Assembly (NCBI RefSeq): GCF_009923995.1
Contig: NZ_RFSK01000008.1
Location: forward strand, 1-64,000
Length of the DNA: 64,000 bases
Source of the DNA: Janthinobacterium sp.
GTDB taxonomy: Bacteria; Pseudomonadota; Gammaproteobacteria; Burkholderiales; Burkholderiaceae_D
Reading direction: 5' to 3'
Position 1 is the first letter of the stretch, and each line of letters opens with the position of its first letter. The notes below the pieces were generated by a model, which was not told the DNA's origin, searched no databases, and was given only the letters and a program-made list of their open reading frames with translations. Positions 34,154 through 43,549 of the stretch are shown here, piece by piece. Position numbers and translations under genes: made by a program.

Positions 34154-36484
34154 TCAGACGGCGCCGTGCCGGTCGAGCCCCTTCAGCACGGCTTCCGGGC
34201 GGATCGGCAGATGCCGCACGCGCGACGCCACGGCGGCAAAGATGGCATTGCCGATGGCGGGCGCCACGGCCGTGGTGGGCGGCTCGCCCAGGCCCGTCGC
34301 CGTTGCCGTACTGACAACAAACTCGATATCGAGTTCGGGCACGTCGGCCATGCGCAGGGGTGTGTAGGTATTCAGGTTGGTATCCTTCACCTGCCCGTTC
34401 AGGAAGGCCGTGCCTTCATGCAGGGCCATGCTCACGCCCCACAGGGCGCCCCCTTCCGCCTGCGCCAGCGCGCCGTCCGGATCAACGATGGTGCCCGCGT
34501 CGATCACCATCGTGAGTTTTTCGACTTTCACCATGCAAGTGCTGCGGTCCACTTTGACCCTGGCGACGCAGGCCGTCCAGGTGGGCATGTCGCGTTCCTG
34601 GCCGAACGTGGCGGCGATGCCCAGGCCCGTGTCGGGCGGCATGGCCGTGCCCCAGCCCGCCTTTTCCGCCGCCCGCCGCAGCACGTGGGCCAGGCGCGCG
34701 GCGCCGCCGACGGCATTCGGCGCACTGCCCGCGTTGCGTCCCGTGGCCTGCAGCAAGGACAGGCGGAAGGCCAGGGGATCGACCTTCGCCGCCTGCGCCG
34801 CCTCGTCCATGAAACTTTCCACAGCCCAATTCGTCCAGCCCGGCCCCACGGAACGCAGCCAGCCGGGGCGGAAACTGCTGTTGGCCAGGTCGTTCGACAC
34901 GGCCCGCACGCGCTGCGCGCCCACCGTGTACCAGTGGTCGGCACCGGCGATGGCGAACGGGTCATACGGGTGGCCGTCCTTGTCCTTGGCCAGGAAGGCG
35001 GGGATCATCGCCTGGGTGGGCCAGCCCGCGCTCGCCTCGTGCACCATGGCCGACACCTTGCCGGCGGCATCGAACGCCATGCGCACATGCTGCACCGAGG
35101 GCGAACGGGGCGAATCGAAGCGCGCATCGTCGGCGCGCGTGCAGATCATCTTGACGGGCCGCCCCACGGCTTGCGCGGCCAGCGCGGCCGGCACGCAATA
35201 GTCGCCGTTCAAACGCCGGCCGAAGCCGCCGCCCAGCAGATAGGTATGCAGCATGACCTTGTCTTCCGGCACCTTCAAGGCCTGGGCCAGCACGGGCAAA
35301 ATAAGCGACTGCCACTGGTTACCCGCGTGAATGTGCCAGACGCCGTCGATTTCCTGCGCCAGCGCATTCACCGGTTCCAGCTGGAAATGCAGTACCGTAC
35401 TCGTCGTGTAGTGGCGTTCCAGCTTCAGGCTGGCATCCTTGAACGCCTGCTCCACGCCGTCATCGTCGACGACGCGGGCGCCCAGGGTGGCATCGGCCAG
35501 CTGCTTGCCCGCATAGCCGAGGATATCCTGCTCCGACACGTGCGACGCCGCACCGGCCCGCCATTTCACCTGCACCAGGTCGGCCGCGCGCAGGGCGGCG
35601 GCGTACGACTGCGCATACACCATGACCCAGCCGGGCACGGTGCCGCTGGGGTCCTGCAGGGCAGCCGAGTGCAGGTAGCCCGGCACCTTTTTCGCGGCCG
35701 AGTCGTCGATGGACACCACTTTCGAACCGTAGCGCGTGGGCGGGATCTTCGGCCTCGCGTACAGCATGCCGTCCACGTGCGCATCGATGCCGTACACGGC
35801 CGTGCCATTCGTCTTGGCCGGGATGTCCAGCGCCTGCACGGGCTGGCCGATCAGGCTGCGCTGCTGCGGCGTCTTGAGCACGATGGCCTTCAGTTGCGCG
35901 GGCGTGTACTGGCGCGCCAGCTTGCCTCGGCGCACGATCTCGCCATAGCTGATCGAGCGCCCGCGGCCATGTACCACGCCCAGTTTCGCATGGCAGGCGG
36001 ACACGGGCACGCGCAGCAGCCGCGCGCCCTCCTCGACCAGCGCGATGCGTCCGGCCGCGCCGGCACGGCTGAGCGGATCGAAATTCTGCCAGACGGACCA
36101 GCTGCCGCCCGTCACCATCAAGCCCCATTTCGGGTCCGTGTCGACGTAATGCAGGCGCACCTTGCTCCAGTCCGCTTCCAGCTCGTCGGCCACGATGCGC
36201 GCCAGGGCCGTGCCGATATGCTGGCCCATTTCCGCCTTGGCGATATTGACGGTGATCATGCCGTCGCGGTCGATCTGGAACCAGATACTGGGATCGAACA
36301 CGGGCGCGGTCGCCCTGGCCTGCGGCGCCTGCGCCCCCTTGCCGGCCGCCAGGGAGCTGTCGGCGCGCAGGAAGGCGAGCGTAAAGCCCGTGCCGGCGGC
36401 GGCGATCAGGAAGCCGCGCCGGCCCGGCGAGGGCGAACGGCCGGCGCCGCCCTCTTTCGGCAGTTTGCCTGGAAACTCAAGCAT
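34154..36484 (-). CDS. Molybdenum hydroxylase large subunit (IorB/AOR type)
   Basis: A 776-residue molybdopterin-binding subunit of the xanthine-dehydrogenase family, close in layout to isoquinoline 1-oxidoreductase beta and aldehyde oxidoreductases of acetic-acid-type membranes. A Tat signal ([13 protein letters not shown], about 22-34) indicates folded export with its cofactor. Molybdopterin-cytosine-dinucleotide loop features such as [12 protein letters not shown] (about 420) and [16 protein letters not shown] are visible. It overlaps the 2Fe-2S subunit gene by 8 nt. Electrons would pass to the 2Fe-2S subunit, then to the tri-haem cytochrome. No XdhC-type maturation gene is in the window. 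Confidence 0.92.
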   Translation of the reverse strand: MLEFPGKLPKEGGAGRSPSPGRRGFLIAAAGTGFTLAFLRADSSLAAGKGAQAPQARATAPVFDPSIWFQIDRDGMITVNIAKAEMGQHIGTALARIVADELEADWSKVRLHYVDTDPKWGLMVTGGSWSVWQNFDPLSRAGAAGRIALVEEGARLLRVPVSACHAKLGVVHGRGRSISYGEIVRRGKLARQYTPAQLKAIVLKTPQQRSLIGQPVQALDIPAKTNGTAVYGIDAHVDGMLYARPKIPPTRYGSKVVSIDDSAAKKVPGYLHSAALQDPSGTVPGWVMVYAQSYAAALRAADLVQVKWRAGAASHVSEQDILGYAGKQLADATLGARVVDDDGVEQAFKDASLKLERHYTTSTVLHFQLEPVNALAQEIDGVWHIHAGNQWQSLILPVLAQALKVPEDKVMLHTYLLGGGFGRRLNGDYCVPAALAAQAVGRPVKMICTRADDARFDSPRSPSVQHVRMAFDAAGKVSAMVHEASAGWPTQAMIPAFLAKDKDGHPYDPFAIAGADHWYTVGAQRVRAVSNDLANSSFRPGWLRSVGPGWTNWAVESFMDEAAQAAKVDPLAFRLSLLQATGRNAGSAPNAVGGAARLAHVLRRAAEKAGWGTAMPPDTGLGIAATFGQERDMPTWTACVARVKVDRSTCMVKVEKLTMVIDAGTIVDPDGALAQAEGGALWGVSMALHEGTAFLNGQVKDTNLNTYTPLRMADVPELDIEFVVSTATATGLGEPPTTAVAPAIGNAIFAAVASRVRHLPIRPEAVLKGLDRHGAV

Positions 36485-36947
36485 GCGGCGCCTCCGCCTG
36501 CATGCCGGCCGCCAGCTTGATGGCCTTGCGGATGCGCACGTACGCCATGCAACGGCACAGGTTGCCGCTCATGACGGCATCGATGTTCGCGTCCGTCGGC
36601 TGCGGATAGTCTTTCAGCAAGGTGGCCGCCTGCATGATCTGGCCCGACTGGCAATAGCCGCACTGGGGCGCCTGCGTGGCGATCCACGCCTTTTGCAGCG
36701 GGTGCGTGCCGTCCGGCGACAGGCCTTCGATGGTGGTGATGGCCGAACCGGCCACGGCGGAAATGGGCGTGATGCACGAGCGCATGGCGCGGCCATCCAC
36801 GTGCACGGTGCAGGCGCCGCACATGCCGATGCCGCAGCCAAACTTGGTGCCTTTCAAATGGGCTTCGTCACGCAGCACCCACAGCAGGGGCGTCTCGCCA
36901 TCGACCTCAGTGCCGAAAGGCTGGCCATTCACGGTAATTGTATACAT
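36477..36947 (-). CDS. [2Fe-2S] subunit of molybdenum hydroxylase
   Basis: A 156-residue small subunit with two iron-sulfur clusters. The N-terminal plant-type cluster is bound by [14 protein letters not shown] (about 37-50) and a later Cys (MRSC). The C-terminal cluster is bound by CGYCQSGQ (about 96-103) and LCRCMAY (about 131-137). It transfers electrons from the Mo-pterin site. Its gene lies between the cytochrome and Mo-subunit genes, with a 16-nt gap to the former and an overlap with the latter. Confidence 0.94.
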   Translation of the reverse strand: MYTITVNGQPFGTEVDGETPLLWVLRDEAHLKGTKFGCGIGMCGACTVHVDGRAMRSCITPISAVAGSAITTIEGLSPDGTHPLQKAWIATQAPQCGYCQSGQIMQAATLLKDYPQPTDANIDAVMSGNLCRCMAYVRIRKAIKLAAGMQAEAPHA

Positions 36948-36963
36948 AAGAAACTTTCAATAA

Positions 36964-38265
36964 TTACTGGCCCGCGGCACGCGCGCGCGCCACGGCCGCT
37001 TCCAGGTTCGTCCAGGCCGGCTGGTGGCTGCGGCTGCGGCGCAAATAGGCCGCCAGCTGGGCCACGTCGTTGTCCGTCAGCGAGGCGGCAAAACCGGGCA
37101 TCAGCACGCCGGGCATGCCCGCGTCCTTGCCGATGCCGTGCAGGATCACCTGCACCAGGTTGGCAGGGTCGGGCGCGCTGACGGCGCTGTTCAGGCTCAG
37201 TTCCGGGCGCCATGCCACGGGCTGGCCGTTGCTGTTCGAGTGGCACGATGCGCAGGCGGCCACGTACAGGCTGGCGCCGCGGTCGTTGTCGACGAGGCTG
37301 ACGCGCTGCGAGCGGGTGATGCCGGCCTCGATCACGGCATCGGCATCCACCTTGCGCCCGTCAGCGCCGGCCACGCCGGCAAAATACACGGACAGGGCGC
37401 GGATGTCGCTGTCCGGCGACGCGCCCATGCCCTCGTGCACGACGGCCGACATGGGTCCTGCCGCCACGCCGTGCAGTGCCGTCGCGCCCGTGCGCAGGAA
37501 GGCATACAGTTCCTCGCGCGTCCACGGCAGCGGCGCCGTATTGGCGCTGGTCAGGGGCGGCGCATACCAGTGGTCGATGGCCGCGCCCAGGTAGGACGCG
37601 CCGGCGATCTCGGCGCCCAGCGCATTGCGCGGGGTGTGGCAGGCGGCGCAATGGGCCAGGCCCTCGGCCAGGTAGCGGCCCCGGTTCCAGTCCAGCCCTT
37701 GCGCAGGGTCCAGCCGGTAGCTGGCAGGCTTGAAGTAAAGCAACTTCCAGCCCGCCTGCAGGGGCCGCAGGTTGAGGGGAAAGGGCACGGTATTGGCTGG
37801 CGCCACGGCGTACACGGGCGGACGCGTCATGAAGTAGGCGTACAGGGCCGTCAGGTCCCCGTCCGAGACGCCGTTGAAATGCGTGTAGGGAAAGACGGGA
37901 TACAGGTGGCCCCCGTCGCGGCCCACGCCTTCGCGCATGGCCCGCTGGAAGGCGGCAAGCGACCAGCGGCCGATGCCCGTCTGCGGGTCGGGCGTGATAT
38001 TCGTGGCATAAATCGTGCCAAACGGCGTGGCCAGGCCGTGGCCGCCCGCAAATGCTGCGCCGCCCGTGGCCGTATGGCAGGCGGCGCAATTGCCCATGCC
38101 GGCCAGGATGCGGCCCTTGTCCACCACCTGCGGCGAAAACGCCGTGGCGGCGGGCGGGTCGATGGGTGCCAGCGCGGGACGCCAGTAATATAAATATGCG
38201 GCCAGCGCCGCGGCAATGAGCAGGGCGAGCAGGAGCAGCAGGCCGGTGAAAATCTTTTTGAACAA
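36964..38265 (-). CDS. Tri-haem membrane cytochrome c subunit
   Basis: A 433-residue periplasmic cytochrome anchored by an N-terminal helix (about 5-27). Three CxxCH haem sites are seen: CAACH at 60-64, CAACH near 207, and CASCH near 337. The three-haem pattern is that of the cytochrome subunits of quinoprotein alcohol and Mo-aldehyde dehydrogenases, which feed electrons to ubiquinone or oxidase. It is the first gene of the operon with the 2Fe-2S and Mo subunits, so the whole is a membrane-bound aldehyde or N-heterocycle oxidising complex. Confidence 0.93.
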   Translation of the reverse strand: MFKKIFTGLLLLLALLIAAALAAYLYYWRPALAPIDPPAATAFSPQVVDKGRILAGMGNCAACHTATGGAAFAGGHGLATPFGTIYATNITPDPQTGIGRWSLAAFQRAMREGVGRDGGHLYPVFPYTHFNGVSDGDLTALYAYFMTRPPVYAVAPANTVPFPLNLRPLQAGWKLLYFKPASYRLDPAQGLDWNRGRYLAEGLAHCAACHTPRNALGAEIAGASYLGAAIDHWYAPPLTSANTAPLPWTREELYAFLRTGATALHGVAAGPMSAVVHEGMGASPDSDIRALSVYFAGVAGADGRKVDADAVIEAGITRSQRVSLVDNDRGASLYVAACASCHSNSNGQPVAWRPELSLNSAVSAPDPANLVQVILHGIGKDAGMPGVLMPGFAASLTDNDVAQLAAYLRRSRSHQPAWTNLEAAVARARAAGQ

Positions 38266-38455
38266 AACAGGGACCCGTCAGAGTGAAAGCAAGGCGGACC
38301 CTGCCGCCAGCGGCTGGCGGCGGCAACAGGGCCACAATGACAATCTTACCGCGATTGTGACTTGTTGTATGTACGCAATGACACGCAGGCGGCCCCATCA
38401 GCGGGCTGCCCCTTATAATCACCTTTTCAGCACGCTCCCCGCCTTCCTGCCCCCC

Positions 38456-40108
38456 ATGCATACCGTTACCATCATCCTCATCCTGGTCCTGACCGTCGTC
38501 CTGTGCGGCTTCATCGCCCGTTCGCGCTGGGTCAAGCTGCCCCTGCCCCTGATCCAGATCGCCGGCGGCACGGGCCTGGCCATGTTCGGCGTGCAAGTGC
38601 CGCTCGATCCCGACATCTTCTTCCTGCTCTTCATTCCGCCCCTGCTGTTTCTCGACGGCTGGCGCATTCCCAAGGGCGCCTTCTTTTCCGATGCGCGCTC
38701 CATCCTGATGCTGGCCATCGGCCTGGTGCTGTTTACCGTGCTGGGCATGGGCTTCTTCATCGACTGGCTCATCCCCAGCGTGCCCCTGGCCGTCGCCTTC
38801 GCCCTGGGCGCCATCCTGTCGCCGACGGACCCCGTGGCCGTGTCGGCCATCGCGGCCGGCAACCCGATCCCGCCGCGCCTGATGCATATCCTGGAAGGCG
38901 AATCGCTGCTGAACGACGCTTCCGGCCTCGTCTGCTTCACGTTTGCCGTGGGCGCCATGATGACGGGCGGCTTTTCCATCGGCGCCGCCTCGCTGAGTTT
39001 CCTGCAGGAAGCGGGCGGCGGCATCGTCATCGGCCTGGCCATCTCCTGGGGCGTGGGCCTGGCGAATAAATGGCTGGTGAGCAAGGTTGGCGAAGAGCCG
39101 GGCCTGCAGATCCTCATCAGCATCCTGATCCCGTTTGCCGCCTACCTGGGCGCCGAGCAGATCCACGGTTCCGGCATCCTCGCCGCCGCCACGGCGGGCG
39201 TGTCCATGCATTACGCCGACCTGATCGGCCGTCCCCTGGCCGCCACGCGCACGCAGCGCAAGGCCGTGTGGGATACCGTGCAACTGGTCCTGAATGGCGC
39301 CATCTTCGTCATGCTGGGCGCGCAATTGCCTGCCACCGTGGCCGGCCTGCCCGCCGCCTCCATCGAAGTGGGCGCCGGCAGCGCCTGGAAACTGCCCCTG
39401 TTCGTCGTCGCCATCACGGTGGGACTGACCTTCATGCGCTTCGTCTGGGTCTTCATCTCGATGAAGCTGACCTTGTTCAAACACAACAAGAAAGTAGCGG
39501 GCGAATCGAAGGAAGCGGCCCTGCTGGCGCGTCCCAGCCTGCGCCTGCTGCTGGTGGCCTCGTTCGCGGGCGTGCGCGGCGCGCTGACGCTGGCCGGCAT
39601 CCTGACCCTGCCCCTGTTCTTGCCTGACGGCAACCGTTTCCCCGCGCGCGACCTCGTCATCTTCCTGGCCATGGGCGTGATCCTGCTGTCGCTGCTGCTG
39701 GCCAGCGTCACCCTGCCCCTGCTGACCAAGGGCCTCGTGTTCGCCCCGCCCGCGCGGCGTTCCACGGAAGAGCGCAATGCGCGCGCCGCCGCCGCCGAAG
39801 CGGCCATCGCGCGGCTGGAAAAAGTCTGCGCCGGCATCGACAAGGATGGCAAGCAGCAAGTCGTCACGGAAGCGGCCAACCGCCTGATCGAAGCCTACCG
39901 GCGCCGCCTCGCGTATGGCGAAAGCAGCAACGACGAAGCGACGCGCATGCAGGAACTGGCCAAGGCCGAACGGGCGCTGCGCCTGGAAGCGCTGAATGCG
40001 GAGCGGGACGAACTGTTCCGCCGCCGCATCTCGGGCGAGCTGGATGACACCATCCACTTGCGCCTGCTGCGCGAAATCGACCTGCTGGAAGCGACATTGG
40101 AAGAATAG
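38456..40108 (+). CDS. CPA1-family Na+/H+ antiporter
   Basis: A 550-residue NhaP-type antiporter. About twelve helices fill residues 3-420, with the conserved PTDPVAVSAI (about 123-132) and EGESLLNDASGLV (about 144-156) motifs; the ND pair is the ion-binding site. A hydrophilic C-terminal domain (about 430-550), rich in Arg, Glu and Ala, is probably cytoplasmic and regulatory. I chose ATG 38456, just before the first helix; longer frames upstream read non-coding sequence. A TATAAT at 38414-38419 could be a -10 element, but no good -35 is seen. Confidence 0.9.
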   Translation: MHTVTIILILVLTVVLCGFIARSRWVKLPLPLIQIAGGTGLAMFGVQVPLDPDIFFLLFIPPLLFLDGWRIPKGAFFSDARSILMLAIGLVLFTVLGMGFFIDWLIPSVPLAVAFALGAILSPTDPVAVSAIAAGNPIPPRLMHILEGESLLNDASGLVCFTFAVGAMMTGGFSIGAASLSFLQEAGGGIVIGLAISWGVGLANKWLVSKVGEEPGLQILISILIPFAAYLGAEQIHGSGILAAATAGVSMHYADLIGRPLAATRTQRKAVWDTVQLVLNGAIFVMLGAQLPATVAGLPAASIEVGAGSAWKLPLFVVAITVGLTFMRFVWVFISMKLTLFKHNKKVAGESKEAALLARPSLRLLLVASFAGVRGALTLAGILTLPLFLPDGNRFPARDLVIFLAMGVILLSLLLASVTLPLLTKGLVFAPPARRSTEERNARAAAAEAAIARLEKVCAGIDKDGKQQVVTEAANRLIEAYRRRLAYGESSNDEATRMQELAKAERALRLEALNAERDELFRRRISGELDDTIHLRLLREIDLLEATLEE

Positions 40109-40160
40109 AGACAGTCCGGCCCGGTATTTTTCATGATGCCGGGACATTCTCATGGCAAAG

Positions 40161-40204
40161 AATGCAAGTTTTTGCATTAGTGTTTATAATGCAAGGTTAT
40201 AGGG
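40161..40204 (+). promoter_or_regulatory. Strong promoter with TTGCATT repeats ahead of yfiRNB
   Basis: TTGCAT (40172-40177), a 17-nt spacer and TATAAT (40195-40200) make a near-consensus sigma-70 promoter about 100 nt ahead of yfiR. AATGCAA (40161-40167) and TTGCATT (40172-40178) form a perfect 7-bp inverted repeat over the -35. A third AATGCAA copy (40198-40204) overlaps the -10. Such spacing suggests operator sites for an unknown repressor. Confidence 0.7.
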
Positions 40205-40302
40205 CATCAGCGATTTACTTTCCGCACGCAGTTCCGTACAGTCTGTGTTGATGAGTAGCAATACGCGTAGCCAACCCGACCTGAATAAAGACACACGACG
40301 CC

Positions 40303-40878
40303 GTGCCCTCTTCCCCTTGCCACCGGCAGCGCGCCGCGCCGCCCGCCCTGCTTGCCGCCGTGCTGCTGGCGCTTGCCTGCACCGTGCTGGCATCGCAGGC
40401 CGCGTGGGCCCAGGGCAGCGCGGCGCCCGACGCCAGGCGCCCTGCCGAAGTGGCCCAGGTCCTGTTCGGCATCATCAGCTACGTGCGCTGGCCCGTGGCG
40501 CGCCCCGAAGTGCGCGTCTGCATGGTGGGCGCGCCCCACTACGGCTCGGCCATCGTCGACAAGCCAGCATCCAGCGTGGGCCAGCGCATCCGCGTCAAGG
40601 TCCAGCCGGCGGCCGGCGCCGTCAACGAATGCGACGTCGTCTACATGGGCAGCCTACCCGACAGCGAGCGCGACCAGCTTCTGGCGCAGATCATTGGCAA
40701 GCCCATCCTGTCCGTCAGCGAACCGGGGGCCGCTTGCCCCGTGGGCACCATGTTCTGCCTGCGCCTGACCGAGGCGCAGATCGGCTTTGACGTCAACCTC
40801 GACTCCATCGCCCGCAGCGGCCTGCGCGTGCATCCGAACGCCTTGCAAATTGCACGTCGCAAGGGACCTCAGCCATGA
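40303..40878 (+). CDS. yfiR: YfiR-family periplasmic inhibitor of YfiN
   Basis: A 191-residue exported protein starting at GTG 40303. A hydrophobic signal (about 15-36) is followed by the YfiR domain: VLFGIISYVRWPV, VRVCMVGAPHYGSAI, CDVVYMGSLP, PVGTMFCLRLTEAQIGFDVNLDSIARSGLRVHPNALQIAR. By knowledge of the Pseudomonas system, YfiR binds the periplasmic face of YfiN and keeps its cyclase off. Cysteines in CMVG, CDVV, ACP and FCL fit the family disulfides. Its stop overlaps the yfiN start (ATGA). No ATG serves this frame, and the ribosome site is weak. Confidence 0.88.
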   Translation: MPSSPCHRQRAAPPALLAAVLLALACTVLASQAAWAQGSAAPDARRPAEVAQVLFGIISYVRWPVARPEVRVCMVGAPHYGSAIVDKPASSVGQRIRVKVQPAAGAVNECDVVYMGSLPDSERDQLLAQIIGKPILSVSEPGAACPVGTMFCLRLTEAQIGFDVNLDSIARSGLRVHPNALQIARRKGPQP

Positions 40879-42140
40879 ACGCGCGCCTGAACGGCAAGCT
40901 GGCCCGCCTGCCGCGGCCCACGCTCGACAGCGTGCTGCGGCGCGCCCACCTGAGCGTGTCGCTGATCGCCGTGCTGGCGGCCGGCCTGACCCTGACGGCC
41001 GTGGCGCTGCTGGCCCTGCGCGTGTATTCGGACCAGAACCTGCGCCTCGTGGCGCGCTCGATGAGCTACACGGTGGAAGCGGCCGTCGTCTTCGGCGACC
41101 CCATGGCCGCCAAGGAAGCGCTGGCCTTGATCGGCGTCAATGAAGACATCGACCAGGCCCAGGTCAGCGACCGGGATGGCAAGGTGCTGGCCCGCTGGGA
41201 ACGGGGCGAGCACGGCACGCGCTACTTCATCGAACGCACCCTGACGGGCTGGATGCTGCCCGACTCGCTGACCTTCCCCATCGCCCACGATGAACAGGTG
41301 ATCGGCAGCATCAAGCTGATACCGCACAGCCGCAGCCTGCTGCCCTTCCTGCTCAGCGGCCTGTCCTGCCTGCTGGCCTGCCTGGCGCTGAGCCTGATCG
41401 TCGCCGTGCGCCTGTCGCGCCGCATGGAAACGGAAATCACGGCGCCCCTGCGCCACCTGGCGGAAACGGCGCACCGCGTGCGGCGCGACCGTTCGTTCGA
41501 GTTGCGCGTGCCGCCGGCCAACATTGCCGAGCTGAACCAGATCAATGACGACTTCAACGCCCTGCTCGACGAACTGGAAGCATGGCAAAGCCATTTACAG
41601 AAGGAAAACGCCTCGCTGTCGCACCGCGCCAACCACGACAGCCTGACGGGCCTGTCGAACCGCGCCTTCATGGAAGCGGAGCTGGAACGCGCCATCATCG
41701 AAGCGCGCGTCGGCAATGGCAAGGTGGCCGTGCTGTTCCTCGACAGCGACCGCTTCAAGTACATCAACGATACCTTCGGCCACGCCTCGGGCGACCGCGT
41801 GCTGGTGACGATCGCCGCGCGCATCAAGCAGCAGCTGCGCGAAGGCGACCTGGTGGCGCGCCTGGGCGGCGACGAGTTCGCCATCCTGCTCAAGCCCCTG
41901 CGCAACAGCAGCGATGCCATGCACATCGCCGACAACATCATCGCCGCCATGGCGCAAGCCATCGAACTGCCCACGGGCAACAGCATCGTCAGTTCCCTCA
42001 CCATCGGCGTGGCCGTCTTTCCCGACCACGCCATCGACGCCGCCTCGCTCGTGGGCGCGGCGGACGAAGCCATGTACCGCGCCAAGCAGGCCCAGCGCGG
42101 CACGCGCCAGGTGGCGCGCCTGCCCCACACTCACCCCTGA
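40875..42140 (+). CDS. yfiN: YfiN/TpbB-type diguanylate cyclase
   Basis: A 421-residue inner-membrane cyclase. Helix 1 (about 28-50), a periplasmic CHASE8-like sensor (about 52-150), helix 2 (about 155-178), a HAMP linker (about 180-240) and a GGDEF domain (about 250-421) with RLGGDEFAIL follow in order. The RxxD inhibition site (REGD) lies five residues before GGDEF. In the known tripartite system, release from YfiR raises c-di-GMP and promotes biofilm formation. It is coupled to yfiR by overlap, and yfiB follows after 17 nt. Confidence 0.93.
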   Translation: MNARLNGKLARLPRPTLDSVLRRAHLSVSLIAVLAAGLTLTAVALLALRVYSDQNLRLVARSMSYTVEAAVVFGDPMAAKEALALIGVNEDIDQAQVSDRDGKVLARWERGEHGTRYFIERTLTGWMLPDSLTFPIAHDEQVIGSIKLIPHSRSLLPFLLSGLSCLLACLALSLIVAVRLSRRMETEITAPLRHLAETAHRVRRDRSFELRVPPANIAELNQINDDFNALLDELEAWQSHLQKENASLSHRANHDSLTGLSNRAFMEAELERAIIEARVGNGKVAVLFLDSDRFKYINDTFGHASGDRVLVTIAARIKQQLREGDLVARLGGDEFAILLKPLRNSSDAMHIADNIIAAMAQAIELPTGNSIVSSLTIGVAVFPDHAIDAASLVGAADEAMYRAKQAQRGTRQVARLPHTHP

Positions 42141-42157
42141 CCGCAAGGAGCAACACC

Positions 42158-42661
42158 ATGCCATTCCTCTTCAAGCAATTCCGCCTCGGCTTCCTCGCCA
42201 TGCTCATGCTGGGCCTGCTGGCCGCCTGCCAAAGCACGCCGGCCAAGAAATCGCCGTTCAATGCCGAACAGGTCGCCACCCTGACGGAGCAAGGCTTCGT
42301 GCAGACGGATGAGGGCTGGGAACTGAGCTTTACCGACAAGCTGCTGTTCGATTTCGCCGCTTCCAGCCTGACGGCGCCGAGCCGGGTTGCCATCCAGAAA
42401 ATCAGCGCCGCCCTGCTGAAAGTGGGCATCACGCACATGCGCGTGGAAGGCCATACGGACAACGAGGGCGCCGAAGCGCTGAACAACAAGCTGTCGCTGG
42501 CGCGCGCCAACGTGGTGGCCGATGCGATGGGCGTGGCAGGCATTCCGCGCAACAACCTCATCGTCAAGGGACTGGGCATGAGCAAGCCCGTGGCCTCGAA
42601 CGCCACCAAGGCGGGCCAGGCGGAAAACCGCCGCGTCACCATCATCGTCACGGCGCCGTGA
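42158..42661 (+). CDS. yfiB: YfiB-like OmpA-family lipoprotein
   Basis: A 167-residue outer-membrane lipoprotein: signal peptide with lipobox LLAAC (Cys24), then an OmpA/Pal peptidoglycan-binding domain (about 65-165) with VEGHTDNEGAEALNNKLSLARANVV and NRRVTI. In the Pseudomonas YfiBNR system, YfiB sequesters YfiR at the outer membrane and so activates YfiN. Gene order R-N-B and size fit this role. AAGGAG precedes the ATG. Confidence 0.9.
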   Translation: MPFLFKQFRLGFLAMLMLGLLAACQSTPAKKSPFNAEQVATLTEQGFVQTDEGWELSFTDKLLFDFAASSLTAPSRVAIQKISAALLKVGITHMRVEGHTDNEGAEALNNKLSLARANVVADAMGVAGIPRNNLIVKGLGMSKPVASNATKAGQAENRRVTIIVTAP

Positions 42662-42663
42662 GC

Positions 42664-43164
42664 ATGGCGCCACCCGCCGCGCGCTGGGTCGTGATGGGCG
42701 TGTCCGGCTGCGGCAAGAGCGCCGTCGGCAGTGCGCTGGCCGGCGCGCTGGGCGTGCCCTACGTGGAAGGCGACGACGTGCATCCGCCGGAAAACGTGGC
42801 GAAAATGGCCGCCGGCATCCCCCTCGACGACGCCGACCGGGCCGGCTGGCTGGACGCCCTGCGCGAGCGCATCGCCTCGGCCCGCGCCCAGGGCAGCGGC
42901 CTCGTCGTGTCCTGCTCGGCCCTGAAGCGGGCCTACCGCGACGTGCTGCGCCGGGGCGACCCGGCCCTGCGCTTCGCCCACCTGGACGGGCCGCGCGACG
43001 TGCTGGAACGCCGCATGCAGCGGCCCGGCCACTTCATGCCGCCCAGCCTGCTCGACAGCCAGCTAGCCACCCTGCAACCCCTGCAGCCGGACGAGGCGGG
43101 CATCGTGCTCGACATCCGCCAGCCGCCCGCCGTGCTGGTCGGGCAGATCCTGCAAACGCCCTGA
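42664..43164 (+). CDS. gntK: Gluconate kinase
   Basis: A 166-residue P-loop kinase that phosphorylates gluconate to 6-phosphogluconate, the entry to the Entner-Doudoroff and pentose-phosphate routes. The ATP loop GVSGCGKSAVGSALA (about 11-25), GDDVHPPENVAKMAAGIPLDDADRAGWL and SCSALKRAYRDVLR are diagnostic. The ATG is 3 nt past the yfiB stop; a GTG at 42658 in the same frame would add two residues. It may be partly co-transcribed with yfiRNB. It complements gcd elsewhere in the window. Confidence 0.93.
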   Translation: MAPPAARWVVMGVSGCGKSAVGSALAGALGVPYVEGDDVHPPENVAKMAAGIPLDDADRAGWLDALRERIASARAQGSGLVVSCSALKRAYRDVLRRGDPALRFAHLDGPRDVLERRMQRPGHFMPPSLLDSQLATLQPLQPDEAGIVLDIRQPPAVLVGQILQTP

Positions 43165-43231
43165 CGCGCCGCGCGCTGGACAGCCAGCGGCCCGCTGTGT
43201 AGACTGACGCGCACTTTCATGAAGGATAGTT

Positions 43232-43549
43232 ATGACCACAGCCAGCACCAAACCAGCCCCAGGCCCGGAATTCTGGGAACGCGCCGACCAGATCATCGCC
43301 CTTGCCAACGAGCAGTGCGAACAGAGCCGCGGCAACGAAGTGGCCACCTCGCTGCTGTACGCGGCAGCCCGCTTCAACGCCTTCCTCGTTGCCAGCAAGA
43401 CCAACGACGTGGTCAAGATGCAGCAGGAGAAGGATGACGCCGTGGCCTTCTTCACGGAACAGTACAAGCGCATGCTGACGGATAACTTCAACGACTACAT
43501 CGCCAATTTCGACAAGTACACGCAACCGTCGGCCGCCCCCAAGGGCTGA
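43232..43549 (+). CDS. DUF3144-family small protein
   Basis: A 105-residue cytoplasmic protein of the DUF3144 type: FWERADQIIALANEQCEQSRGNEVATSLLYAAARFNAFLVAS, then a helical EEKDDAVAFFTEQYKRMLTDNFNDYI-like stretch. No catalytic residues are evident and no function is established. Its TGA overlaps the ATG of the desaturase (TGATG), so the two are co-translated. Confidence 0.82.
   Translation: MTTASTKPAPGPEFWERADQIIALANEQCEQSRGNEVATSLLYAAARFNAFLVASKTNDVVKMQQEKDDAVAFFTEQYKRMLTDNFNDYIANFDKYTQPSAAPKG

Noticed and set aside
34055..36520. An 821-codon plus-strand frame
   Set aside because: It is the antisense of the Mo-hydroxylase large subunit and shows only His/Arg-rich shadow composition.
37361..40177. 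A 938-codon minus-strand frame
   Set aside because: It runs opposite the Na+/H+ antiporter and then out of frame through the cytochrome gene; Gln/Arg/Gly-rich without motifs.
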